NCBI GenBank assembly: GCA_025924755.1
Contig: JAICHT010000026.1
Coordinates: 1 to 20,105 of the forward strand
Reading direction: 5' to 3'
DNA: 20,105 bases
From: Chitinophagaceae bacterium
GTDB taxonomy: Bacteria > Bacteroidota > Bacteroidia > Chitinophagales > Chitinophagaceae
Under the pieces are notes generated by a model. That model was not told the origin of the DNA. It did not search any database and saw nothing but the letters and a program-made list of their open reading frames with translations. Every line of letters starts with the position of its first letter. Position 1 is the first letter of the stretch. A program made the position numbers and the translations under genes. This document shows, piece by piece, positions 1-7,241 of the stretch.

Positions 1-360
1 AATGAAGTAACTATAACCAAACTGGATGGCGGCGCCAATGCATTAACTCCACAAAAGTTGTTCAGCAATTTTTACGATAAAGATTTTTTATACAAATTAA
101 ACGGTGAATCGAAGAAAGACGGCAAAACGGTTCAGGAAATTGAAATGACGCCGGTAGATAAAAGCCGTCCATTTCATAAAGTATATGTGTTGGTAGATAA
201 GGCTTCCAGGCAATTGTACAGCACTACGGTACTGGAAAAAAATGGTAACCGATATTCCTATACCATTACTAAATTAATCCCCAATGCAGCGGCGCCGGAT
301 GCAAGTTTTATTTATGATAAAAGCAAATATCCTGGTGTAGAAGAAGTGGATTTGCGATAA
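1..360 (+). CDS. lolA: LolA-like outer-membrane lipoprotein carrier protein, C-terminal part
   Basis: The reading frame is open from base 1 to the TAA at 358-360. It gives 119 residues, so the start and signal peptide lie outside the window. The visible part alternates short beta strands (IEMTPVD, KVYVLVDK, RQLYSTTVLEK, YSYTITKL) and ends in a segment resembling the DASFIYDKSKYPGVEEVDLR tail of Bacteroidetes LolA-like proteins. LolA is a periplasmic chaperone that carries lipoproteins released by LolCDE to the outer membrane through a concave, half-open beta barrel. A strong hairpin terminator follows 21 bases after the stop, so this is the last gene of its transcript. The family call rests on fold pattern and tail similarity rather than a catalytic motif. 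Another LolA/LppX-fold periplasmic protein is the main alternative. Confidence 0.75.
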   Translation, partial: NEVTITKLDGGANALTPQKLFSNFYDKDFLYKLNGESKKDGKTVQEIEMTPVDKSRPFHKVYVLVDKASRQLYSTTVLEKNGNRYSYTITKLIPNAAAPDASFIYDKSKYPGVEEVDLR

Positions 361-381
361 GTCTGTACAACAAACTCATTA

Positions 382-411
382 AAAAAGCCCGTTTGAAAAA
401 ACGGGCTTTTT
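382..411 (+). terminator. Rho-independent terminator, probably bidirectional
   Basis: A perfect 13-bp stem pairs 382-394 (AAAAAGCCCGTTT) with 399-411 (AAACGGGCTTTTT) around a GAAA tetraloop. The run of T at 407-411 serves the plus-strand LolA-like gene. The matching run of A on the left arm gives a T tract on the minus strand, so the same hairpin can also end the minus-strand amidotransferase transcript that stops at 463. Confidence 0.9.
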
Positions 412-462
412 AGTATATATTGAATGCTTCTTAATACATTTTTAATATTGAAGCAATCTTGC

Positions 463-1287
463 TCAGGCTAATGCTCCTTGTAGTTCCCCAATGGATAAAT
501 TAAGAAAATTAGGAAGTATATGTGCATACGTCCAGGTAATTTTATCGGGGTCGTTGAGTTGTTCTACCATGCTGCGCCATTTATCTTCACCATAGTTGTC
601 AATCACCACCTTTTTCCGTTCTTCTGTTTGAAAATACATGCTCATACCTTCTGCATCCGCTTCCGGATGAAACTGTGTACCTATCATATACCGGTTAAAC
701 CGTATAGCCATAATAGCTCTTTCGTAGGGTACATGCGGCCTTGGCTTTTCAATACAAAGTATTTGGCCCCCAAATCTACGAACCGTATCAAAATCCGGTT
801 GTATCACCTGGTAATCGCGGCTGTCCACTGCATAAAACGGATCATTTAAATCCTGGAAAACGGGTTCCTGTTGTGCTGCAGGAGTCAGGTACACCGGAAA
901 AATACCAAAGGCAGTAGATTTTCTTTTAGTTACCTGCGCCATACCATAGTGCCGGCAGGCCAGTTGAAAAGAATGACAAATAAAAAATACAAACTTCTTT
1001 TTATTTTGTAGTGGATTGTTATTCCAATTTTCAACTTCTGAAAGCCAGTTAAAATAAGCAGCTTCCCACTCTGAGCCTTCACTTTCCAATGGGCTACCCG
1101 GTCCGCCGCTGGAGATGTACATATCGTAGGAGAGATCAGGAACTTCTTTTTTTATACGCACTTCAAACTCATCGCAGGAAACCTTTATCCCGTAATATTG
1201 CCCCCACGTCTTCACTATTTCTCGCAGGCAACGCATACCCTGGTTTGCCTGTCCTTCATATAAATCTAATATTGCAATACGTATCAT
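463..1287 (-). CDS. Stand-alone class I glutamine amidotransferase (GMP-synthase-like domain)
   Basis: This 274-residue protein is a single class I (triad) glutamine amidotransferase domain, which releases ammonia from glutamine. Motifs in order are the N-terminal strand IRIAILDLYEG, the oxyanion segment SSGGPGSP (about residues 59-66), the nucleophile Cys104 in FFICHSFQLA, and His207 and Glu209 in TQFHPEAD. The triad is complete, but the usual glycines on both sides of the nucleophile (GxCxG) are replaced by Phe and Ser. There is no attached synthase domain, so ammonia must go to a separate partner or the protein acts as a gamma-glutamyl hydrolase. The frame can be extended to a TTG at 1308, but the ATG at 1287 starts exactly at the conserved strand and is preferred. 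A TATGTTTG element lies just upstream. GMP-synthase-like annotations are common for this family, but it is not GuaA. The amide-bond ligases at 5927-8195 are plausible partners. Confidence 0.85.
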   Translation of the reverse strand: MIRIAILDLYEGQANQGMRCLREIVKTWGQYYGIKVSCDEFEVRIKKEVPDLSYDMYISSGGPGSPLESEGSEWEAAYFNWLSEVENWNNNPLQNKKKFVFFICHSFQLACRHYGMAQVTKRKSTAFGIFPVYLTPAAQQEPVFQDLNDPFYAVDSRDYQVIQPDFDTVRRFGGQILCIEKPRPHVPYERAIMAIRFNRYMIGTQFHPEADAEGMSMYFQTEERKKVVIDNYGEDKWRSMVEQLNDPDKITWTYAHILPNFLNLSIGELQGALA

Positions 1288-1305
1288 ATCGGTAAATATA
1301 AGCGG

Positions 1306-1313
1306 CAAACATA
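1306..1313 (-). promoter_or_regulatory. Candidate Bacteroidetes -7 promoter element
   Basis: Read on the minus strand, this is TATGTTTG, a full match to the Bacteroidetes TAnnTTTG consensus. It lies 18 bases upstream of the amidotransferase ATG at 1287, which implies a leader of roughly 13-15 bases. No convincing TTTG -33 element was seen, so the call is tentative. It suggests the amidotransferase can be transcribed apart from the upstream hydrolase operon. Confidence 0.4.
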
Positions 1314-1325
1314 CAAATATTTAAA

Positions 1326-1348
1326 AAAGCATCCTAGCCACAGGCTTT
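1326..1348 (-). terminator. Possible weak terminator of the secreted hydrolase operon
   Basis: On the minus strand, downstream of the SGNH esterase stop, AAAGC (1348-1344) can pair with GCTTT (1330-1326) and is followed by further T residues. A competing inner AGCC/GGCT hairpin (1336-1346) uses some of the same bases. The stem is only 5 bp, so termination would be partial and readthrough into the amidotransferase gene is possible. Confidence 0.3.
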
Positions 1349-1390
1349 ATACAGCGGGCATTTCTTTGCTTGTATCCGATTTATACCCGG

Positions 1391-2074
1391 TTATTTAATA
1401 AAATTTTCACTTAAGGCTTTATACATCTCATCGGCTACAAAGTTGTTTCCTTTGTCGTTTAAGTGCACGCCGTCCACGGTAAGTATGCCGGAAGCTTTGT
1501 CGTCTGTATTGTTAGCCATCTCGTAATTTTCAAAATCTTTACGCAAGTCTATCAAGGTGCAATTGTTGGCCTTGGCAATGCGACGGATGATAGCAGCATA
1601 GTTATTTAGGTCGCCATCCATTTCATTGGTAAAATCTTTTTTTTCACCAATTGTAGAAGGTGTACAAAGAAAAACCTGTATGTTTTTATCTTTCAATTTT
1701 TTAATAATGGCGTTGTAAAATTTTTCAAACTTATCAGCGTCGGTGCCGGTGCCGAAAGTGCGTTTGTGCCATACGTCATTTACGCCTACCCATATTACTA
1801 CGGCATCCGGATTTTTTGCCAACACATCATCGTCCATACGTAGGTATAAATCGTACACTTTATTGCCGCCGATACCTGCGCCTATCAGTTCATAATTTTT
1901 GCTTTGACCTTTTTGATCCAGTGTCTGATTCAGCTTCGTAATATAACCTGTAGGACCAACGCCCATTTGCGTAATGGAATCGCCAAAAAATAGGATCCGT
2001 TTTTTTGTTTGCATAACCGTAAAGCTAAATGCGATGGCCACAAAAGCGGCAAGTGTTACTACTTTTAATTTCAT
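1391..2074 (-). CDS. Secreted SGNH/GDSL-family esterase
   Basis: This 227-residue protein begins with a hydrophobic export signal (about residues 1-20), so it probably acts in the periplasm or outside the cell. All four SGNH hydrolase blocks are visible: the nucleophile Ser33 in FFGDSITQMG, a block II glycine in GIGGNK (about 67-71), Asn99 in GVND, and Asp201/His204 in DGVHLN. The family hydrolyses carboxylic esters, such as acetyl groups on glycans, lipid esters or thioesters. The substrate cannot be read here. Its ATG overlaps the stop of the upstream amidohydrolase by four bases (ATGA), a strong sign of translational coupling. It is the last gene of the amidase-amidohydrolase-esterase operon. 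Length is normal for single-domain SGNH enzymes. Fold and catalysis are well supported; the physiological role is inference. Confidence 0.9.
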   Translation of the reverse strand: MKLKVVTLAAFVAIAFSFTVMQTKKRILFFGDSITQMGVGPTGYITKLNQTLDQKGQSKNYELIGAGIGGNKVYDLYLRMDDDVLAKNPDAVVIWVGVNDVWHKRTFGTGTDADKFEKFYNAIIKKLKDKNIQVFLCTPSTIGEKKDFTNEMDGDLNNYAAIIRRIAKANNCTLIDLRKDFENYEMANNTDDKASGILTVDGVHLNDKGNNFVADEMYKALSENFIK

Positions 2075-3711
2075 TTGTTTTGATTTTGATATACGGGTTG
2101 TCCGGCAATATACGTGGACATTACGTTTGTTTTTAAAATAAGAGATTGATGGGCTGTCATTAAATCGGTATCCAATATAACAAAATCAGCCCATTTGCCT
2201 TTTTCCAAACTTCCTTTTTCGCTTTCTTCAAAATTACTTTTGGCCACCCATATGGTCATGCCATGCAGCGCCTGCTGGCGGCTTAATGCATTTTCCATTT
2301 GAAAACCTCCTGCTGGATATCCCTTAACATCTTGCCGGAATACAGCGGCATAAAATGTTTTAATAGGGCTGATATCTTCCACCGGAAAGTCGGTGCCAAG
2401 CGGCATCCACCCATTTTCTTCTAACAATTGTTTATAAGCATACGCTCCTTTTTCTCGTTCTTTTCCTAACCTCTTATCAGCCCAGTACATATCCGATGTG
2501 GCATGCGTTGGCTGCACGGAAGGCACAATACTGTTTTCTCCAAACAAATGAAAATCAGCATTATTAATAACCTGTGCATGTTCAATACGCCAGCGCTTGT
2601 CATTTGTACCTTTCAGGTATTTAGCATAAATATTCAATATTACCCGGTTGCCGGAATCGCCGATAGCATGGGTGCACATTTGAAAGTTAAGTGTGTTGAT
2701 GATATTGGCTACTGAATCAAAATGAGAGATGCTGCTTAGCAAAAAGCCCGTCCAGCCCGGCTTATCTGTATATGGCTGTAAAAGTGCTGCACCTCTTGAA
2801 CCTAAAGCCCCATCTGCATATACTTTAAAGGCACGCACATTTAAATAGTTGGTTTTTATTTTTCCATGCGTAAAAGCAAACTGGTAATTCTCCTTTGCAT
2901 CGCTTAGCATCGCATATACCCGCATTTTCAACCCGCCTGTTTTTTGCAGGCTATCTATCAGCAATATGTCCCTGTAATTCAGTCCCGGATCGTCTACTGT
3001 GGTTAAGCCTACGGCAAAGCAATTTTGCTGCGCCTGCAACAATAATTGTGTCATTTGTGAAACAGATGGCTGCGGCACTTTTGATGCAACTAAAGCTACT
3101 GCGTTGTCTACTAAAATGCCGGTGAGCTTTCCGTTTTTAGTTTCTATTTCACCACCGTTCATTGCAGCTCCTGCTTTCACACCTGCAATATCCAATGCTT
3201 TTTGATTAGCAATTGCGGCATGACCATCCACCCGTTGAAGTAAAACGGGCCGGTCGGGAAAAAGTGCATCCAGTTTTTCCTTGCTGGGAAACTCTTTTAT
3301 AGTCCAATCGTTTTGATCCCAGCCTCTTCCTAGTAACCAGCCATCGTGATGGGTTTGAGCAAATGCGCTAAGTTTGTTTACAATTTCATCCCAGCTATTG
3401 GTGCCCACCAAGTTTGCTGTTTGCAGGCCTTGTGCATAACCAAAAAAATGCGCATGTGCATCTATCAACCCCGGAAAAATATACTTACCGCCTGCATTTA
3501 ATTTTTTCTTTGTCTCATATTGGGCTGTTATATTTTTCAGAGACCCAACGGCTTCAATTTTTCCATCTTTTACAGCCATGGCTTCTGCGGTTGAAAAGGC
3601 CGCATCTACTGTATAAATCCTAGCATGATACACCAAAAGATCCACTGCCTTTTTTTGAGACCATGCGTTCAGCGTTTCAATTATTCCAATGGCAATAAGC
3701 AGATACCTCAT
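2071..3711 (-). CDS. Exported YtcJ-like metal-dependent amidohydrolase (Amidohydro_3)
   Basis: The product has 546 residues and belongs to the amidohydrolase superfamily, YtcJ branch, which hydrolyses amide or related C-N bonds in a TIM barrel with a metal centre. Visible signatures are the first metal pair His86/His88 in LIDAHAHF, the family segment FKVYADGALGSRGA with Lys296, His348 in THAIGDSGNR, His378 in WRIEHAQ, and Asp441 in GTDFPVEDISP. The C-terminal beta-sandwich returns with KGKWADFVILDTDLM. The N-terminus MRYLLIAIGIIETLNAWSQ reads as a signal peptide, which fits the secreted neighbours. It starts 7 bases after the stop of the upstream amidase and overlaps the downstream esterase by four bases, so the three are co-transcribed. 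The natural substrate is unknown for most of this branch. Length and motifs look intact. Confidence 0.9.
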   Translation of the reverse strand: MRYLLIAIGIIETLNAWSQKKAVDLLVYHARIYTVDAAFSTAEAMAVKDGKIEAVGSLKNITAQYETKKKLNAGGKYIFPGLIDAHAHFFGYAQGLQTANLVGTNSWDEIVNKLSAFAQTHHDGWLLGRGWDQNDWTIKEFPSKEKLDALFPDRPVLLQRVDGHAAIANQKALDIAGVKAGAAMNGGEIETKNGKLTGILVDNAVALVASKVPQPSVSQMTQLLLQAQQNCFAVGLTTVDDPGLNYRDILLIDSLQKTGGLKMRVYAMLSDAKENYQFAFTHGKIKTNYLNVRAFKVYADGALGSRGAALLQPYTDKPGWTGFLLSSISHFDSVANIINTLNFQMCTHAIGDSGNRVILNIYAKYLKGTNDKRWRIEHAQVINNADFHLFGENSIVPSVQPTHATSDMYWADKRLGKEREKGAYAYKQLLEENGWMPLGTDFPVEDISPIKTFYAAVFRQDVKGYPAGGFQMENALSRQQALHGMTIWVAKSNFEESEKGSLEKGKWADFVILDTDLMTAHQSLILKTNVMSTYIAGQPVYQNQNK

Positions 3712-3718
3712 ATTGATT

Positions 3719-5368
3719 TTAGTTCATGAATTTTGCAGGGTGCAACTTATTATAATTGGTTTTATCCTGGTAGGCTTTTGCCGCTTCCAATATGGAGGCT
3801 TCGTCATATAAGTTTCCAATTAACGTAATACTGTAAGGCGTTCCTTTATCTGTAAAGCCAATAGGAAAGCACACCACCGGGTTGCCGGTAAGATTCGTTA
3901 TTGAAAGCTGATTTCCTGCAAAAGTGGGAACAATCACTACATCATAATTCTTCATGAAATCCTGCATTTTTTGGCATAGCGTAGAACGGTAGCGATTGGC
4001 ATTGATATATTCTACTGCAGGTATAAATCGGGCCGACCGGAATGTATTGGGCCAGAATCCTTTGTCCTGCCGCTCTATTAAATCATCGCGATTAGTGCGT
4101 ACCAGCTCGTCAAAAGCAGCGCCGCATTCAGCATTTAATATGGTGCCTACCAAATCTACCGGGTATATGGTGGAATCCGGAAATTCTACGGCCTCTACAT
4201 TTACTCCCATGTTGCGATAGGCATCCAGCACTTTCCATTCTTTTGCACTTTTGGGTAAACTGTCAAAGTAATTTTTTGCATACGCTACTCTTAATTGCTT
4301 AATATCTTTTTTCACGTTATAATTAAATGCATGATTTACCGCGCTGGCGTCTTTTCCATCGGTTCCTTTTAAATAGTAATATACGATAGCAGCGTCTTCG
4401 GCACTGCGGCAAATAGGACCAGCTTTGTCAAGGCTCCAGCATAGTACCATAGCGCCACTGCGGCTGATAGTACCAAAGGTGGGTCGCAAACCCGTAGCAC
4501 CGCACCGCGTAGAAGGTGATACAATTGAACCCAGAGTTTCAGTGCCTAATGCAAAAGGCAATAAGCCTGCAACGGTAGCGGAAGCAGAACCGGCAGAAGA
4601 ACCGCTGGAACCTTGTGCTAAATTCCAGGGATTTTTTGTTTTACCGCCAAACCACAGGTCGTTCATAGCCAGTGCGCCTAACGTAAGCTTGGCGCATAAT
4701 ACCGCTCCTGCATTTTTTAACTGCGTATATACATAGGCGTCATCATCTATCACCTGGTCTTTATAGGGCGTAGAACCCCAGGTGGTTTTATAGCCTTTTA
4801 CCGCAAACAAATCTTTTAATCCATACGGTATACCTTGCAGTGGGCTTTTGTATATTCCTTTTTTCAAATCTTCATCTGCTTGTTTGGCTTGCTGCATGGC
4901 CAAATCTTCGGTTAACGTGATGGTACATTGCAACGTATCGCTCCACTTTTTTAACCGGTCAATAAAAAATTGTGTCAGAGCTACCGAGGTTATTTTTTTT
5001 GATTTTATCAAACCGGCCAATTGCGAAATAGAGTAAAAGGCCAGTTCGTTTTTATTGGCGGGAAGTACTGTGTTGTTGGCAATATCCCAGGCCATTTTTT
5101 GTTGCGTAGTTGGAATTTTAAATCCAACCGGAGCCGGTTCAAAAGCAAATGGGTAGGCCAGGTTATTTTTAGGCAACGTTTTATGCATGGCCTGGTAAGT
5201 TGTGTACATCCCCTCCAGGTTATCAAGCATAGAATCGCTTTCAGCAGTAGTAAAATCCAAATCATACCACTTTCCAAACTCTTGTATTTCGTGTACGGAG
5301 TCGGCCTTGGTTTGGGCCTTTGCTAAAATAGAGACACTGATAAAGAATAACAAAAACGTTCGTTTCAT
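3719..5368 (-). CDS. Secreted amidase-signature (AS) family amidase
   Basis: This 549-residue protein has a clear signal peptide (MKRTFLLFFISVSILAKAQ) and a complete amidase-signature core. The Ser-cisSer-Lys triad is readable: Lys185 in IPYGLKDLF, cis-Ser257 in the GSSGSSAG loop, and nucleophile Ser281 in GTETLGSIVSPS. The spacing of 24 between the two serines matches well-studied members such as FAAH and malonamidase. AS enzymes hydrolyse carboxamides, including aryl or alkyl amides and peptide amides. GatA of the tRNA amidotransferase is a relative but is cytoplasmic and works with GatB and GatC. The signal peptide and lack of gatB/gatC neighbours argue against that role. About 100 residues before the core have no motif I recognise. 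It is the first gene of a three-gene exported hydrolase operon. Substrate is not determinable. Confidence 0.92.
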   Translation of the reverse strand: MKRTFLLFFISVSILAKAQTKADSVHEIQEFGKWYDLDFTTAESDSMLDNLEGMYTTYQAMHKTLPKNNLAYPFAFEPAPVGFKIPTTQQKMAWDIANNTVLPANKNELAFYSISQLAGLIKSKKITSVALTQFFIDRLKKWSDTLQCTITLTEDLAMQQAKQADEDLKKGIYKSPLQGIPYGLKDLFAVKGYKTTWGSTPYKDQVIDDDAYVYTQLKNAGAVLCAKLTLGALAMNDLWFGGKTKNPWNLAQGSSGSSAGSASATVAGLLPFALGTETLGSIVSPSTRCGATGLRPTFGTISRSGAMVLCWSLDKAGPICRSAEDAAIVYYYLKGTDGKDASAVNHAFNYNVKKDIKQLRVAYAKNYFDSLPKSAKEWKVLDAYRNMGVNVEAVEFPDSTIYPVDLVGTILNAECGAAFDELVRTNRDDLIERQDKGFWPNTFRSARFIPAVEYINANRYRSTLCQKMQDFMKNYDVVIVPTFAGNQLSITNLTGNPVVCFPIGFTDKGTPYSITLIGNLYDEASILEAAKAYQDKTNYNKLHPAKFMN

Positions 5369-5576
5369 ATTACGTATAATTCAAGAGGTCAATTTAAGTA
5401 ATAAAACTTTATCTTTTTGATGAAAGCAAAAGCAGCCTCTATGAAATTATGATAGTACGATTATATGAATAGTATAAACCGGTTAATTAAATCAGAAGTC
5501 GCAATGAAGTGATAGAGTTTTAAATTTAGGAGAAAGCGAATGCGGAGCTATGGTATGGTAATACAGCCACTCGATA

Positions 5577-5843
5577 TTAATAGGGTACCTGCAATACATC
5601 TACATGATATGCAATAGCCTTTATAACTTCTTTCATAAAAGGTGTATACGCCTCTTTGGGTGTGTGTAGAAAAACAAAATGGCCGGGTGCTGAAGAAAGG
5701 ATTTTTTCAGAAAGCAAAAGTTCTTTTACGTCATCGTGCAGGCTCACATGGTATTCTGTAAAGAAAGGGGTCTTTTGTACCGACACTAAACCATGTTGCT
5801 CAGAACCAGTAAAAGAAAAGGAAATACTGAAAATACGGGCCAT
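5577..5843 (-). CDS. Small uncharacterised protein (88 residues)
   Basis: The frame encodes 88 residues starting MARIFSISFSF and ending VDVLQVPY. It has no signal peptide, membrane segment, cysteine motif or catalytic pattern. Composition suggests three or four beta strands followed by a helix (TPFMKEVIKAIAYHV). The start MARIF followed by an alternating strand resembles small stand-alone proteins that I recall being common and uncharacterised in Bacteroidetes; I cannot confirm homology without a search. It lies 83 bases downstream of the GCS2 ligase on the same strand, so it could be co-transcribed with it, and 208 bases before the amidase. No overlapping frame gives a better protein. I assign no function. 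Confidence 0.6.
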   Translation of the reverse strand: MARIFSISFSFTGSEQHGLVSVQKTPFFTEYHVSLHDDVKELLLSEKILSSAPGHFVFLHTPKEAYTPFMKEVIKAIAYHVDVLQVPY

Positions 5844-5926
5844 GTTTAGAATTATAAATAATTAAGTTGTACCGCGTCTCCCTGAAAGATACTAAAAAAG
5901 GTTTATAACTCCAAGCTTATTGCCTG

Positions 5927-7039
5927 CTAAAGGCTGGAGAGAAACTGCGATTGTATATAGCCGGCTACGTTAGTTAAGTTTTTTGTTTCTTCATACACTT
6001 TCAACTGCCGGTCGGCTCCCGTACCTCTTTCTATAATTTTATGTATAAGCGCCAGGCGATGCCTGGAACCTAAAGGGTCTACCACATCATCAACAAAGTC
6101 CAGTAATTCGTATATCAGCACCCTGGTATTAATTTGTTCTTCTTTACCAAAATCTATCAAATATCCATCAATTCCATAGCGGCCTGCACGCCATTTATTT
6201 TCGTTTATAAGGTGTCGTGAGTATTGAATAAAGTTCATATTCTGCAAACGCAGTTTGTAAATTTTTGCACAAATGGCCTGGAAAAGTGCAGCTATAGCAA
6301 TGGTTTCATCTACGGTTAGCGGCACATCGCATATTCTAAATTCCACGGTATTAAAAAAGGGATGCACCCGCAGGTCCCACCATATTTTTTTGGCATTGTC
6401 AATGGAGTTGGTTTTAATGAGCAGCTTTACATAATTGTCATATGCTTCAATGCTTTCAAAAGCTTCGGGTATGCCGGTACGCGGAAATTTGTCGAACACT
6501 TTGGTACGATACGATTTATAGCCGGTCAACCTTCCTTCCCAAAAGGGCGAGTTGGTACTTAAGGCATATACATGCGGAAGAAAATAGCGGGTAGAGTTGG
6601 CAATATGCATAGCCATTTCGCGGGTTTCCATACCTACGTGTACATGCAGGCCAAAAATAAGGTTACTCCGGGCGGCGTCCTGCAGCTCCGCTACTATTTC
6701 ATTATATCTAACATGATCGGTAATGAGCTGGCTTTGCCACTGGCTGAAAGGATGGGTTCCTGCAGCACCCAAAGCATAGCCCATGCCAGCGCCAATATCT
6801 GATATGGTTTTTCTAAGCAAGGCTACATCGTGCCAGGCTTCGTCAACATTCTGACAGATATCCGTACCCACTTCCACCACGGCCTGGTGCATCTCCGCTT
6901 TTACTTTGTCCTTGATTATTTTCTGACCTTCATGAACGATACGCTGCTCGTGGCTTTTGAGTTCCTTGGTATTAGGATCCATTACCATATATTCTTCCTC
7001 TACACCTAATGTAAAATGTTTAAAGCTTAAACTGGACAT
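5927..7039 (-). CDS. YbdK-type carboxylate-amine ligase (GCS2 family)
   Basis: The 370-residue protein matches the GCS2 / YbdK branch of glutamate-cysteine-ligase-like enzymes, which use ATP to form an amide bond between a carboxylate (often the gamma-carboxylate of glutamate) and an amine. Hallmarks are LGVEEEYMV (Glu14-16, metal and ATP binding), AAGTHPFS (about 92-99), GLHVHVG with His132 and His134, the STNSPFWEGRLTGYKSYR segment, and TVEFRICDVP with Arg235. YbdK itself shows weak glutamate-cysteine ligase activity; many relatives make other amides. No glutathione synthetase of the usual type is adjacent, so glutathione production should not be assumed. The ATP-grasp ligase lies 202 bases upstream on the same strand and the 88-residue protein 83 bases downstream. 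Family call is secure; substrate is open. Confidence 0.9.
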   Translation of the reverse strand: MSSLSFKHFTLGVEEEYMVMDPNTKELKSHEQRIVHEGQKIIKDKVKAEMHQAVVEVGTDICQNVDEAWHDVALLRKTISDIGAGMGYALGAAGTHPFSQWQSQLITDHVRYNEIVAELQDAARSNLIFGLHVHVGMETREMAMHIANSTRYFLPHVYALSTNSPFWEGRLTGYKSYRTKVFDKFPRTGIPEAFESIEAYDNYVKLLIKTNSIDNAKKIWWDLRVHPFFNTVEFRICDVPLTVDETIAIAALFQAICAKIYKLRLQNMNFIQYSRHLINENKWRAGRYGIDGYLIDFGKEEQINTRVLIYELLDFVDDVVDPLGSRHRLALIHKIIERGTGADRQLKVYEETKNLTNVAGYIQSQFLSSL

Positions 7040-7241
7040 ATAAAATAGTAATTAAGTTAAGAGGAAAAACTGATCCTATTTCATAAAGAAAACATACACA
7101 TATACTTCCTCTCAACGTATTTTGTAACTTTTATTAAAATGAAGATAAAATCAAACAATTTCTGGCTTTACTCTGGTTTTCAAAACCTTCCATTTTAGTT
7201 TTGATAATAGCATCTATATATCAGCAATATTCATTTGCCAG

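Noticed and set aside
1288..1308. Seven-codon upstream extension of the amidotransferase to a TTG start
   Set aside because: The conserved domain begins at the ATG at 1287, and the predicted -7 promoter box overlaps the TTG at 1308.
3719..5368. GatA subunit of the Glu-tRNA amidotransferase
   Set aside because: The protein has a signal peptide, a roughly 100-residue N-terminal extension and no gatB or gatC neighbour, so a secreted AS-family amidase fits better.
7175..7187. GGTTTT-C-AAAACC inverted repeat downstream of the ATP-grasp region
   Set aside because: The 1-base spacer would force the inner pairs open, leaving about a 4-bp stem without a T tract. It is not a credible terminator.
7139..7198. 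19-residue plus-strand micro-ORF (MKIKSNNFW...) between the two ligases
   Set aside because: It is too short to judge, has no convincing promoter or terminator, and AT-rich gaps produce such frames by chance.
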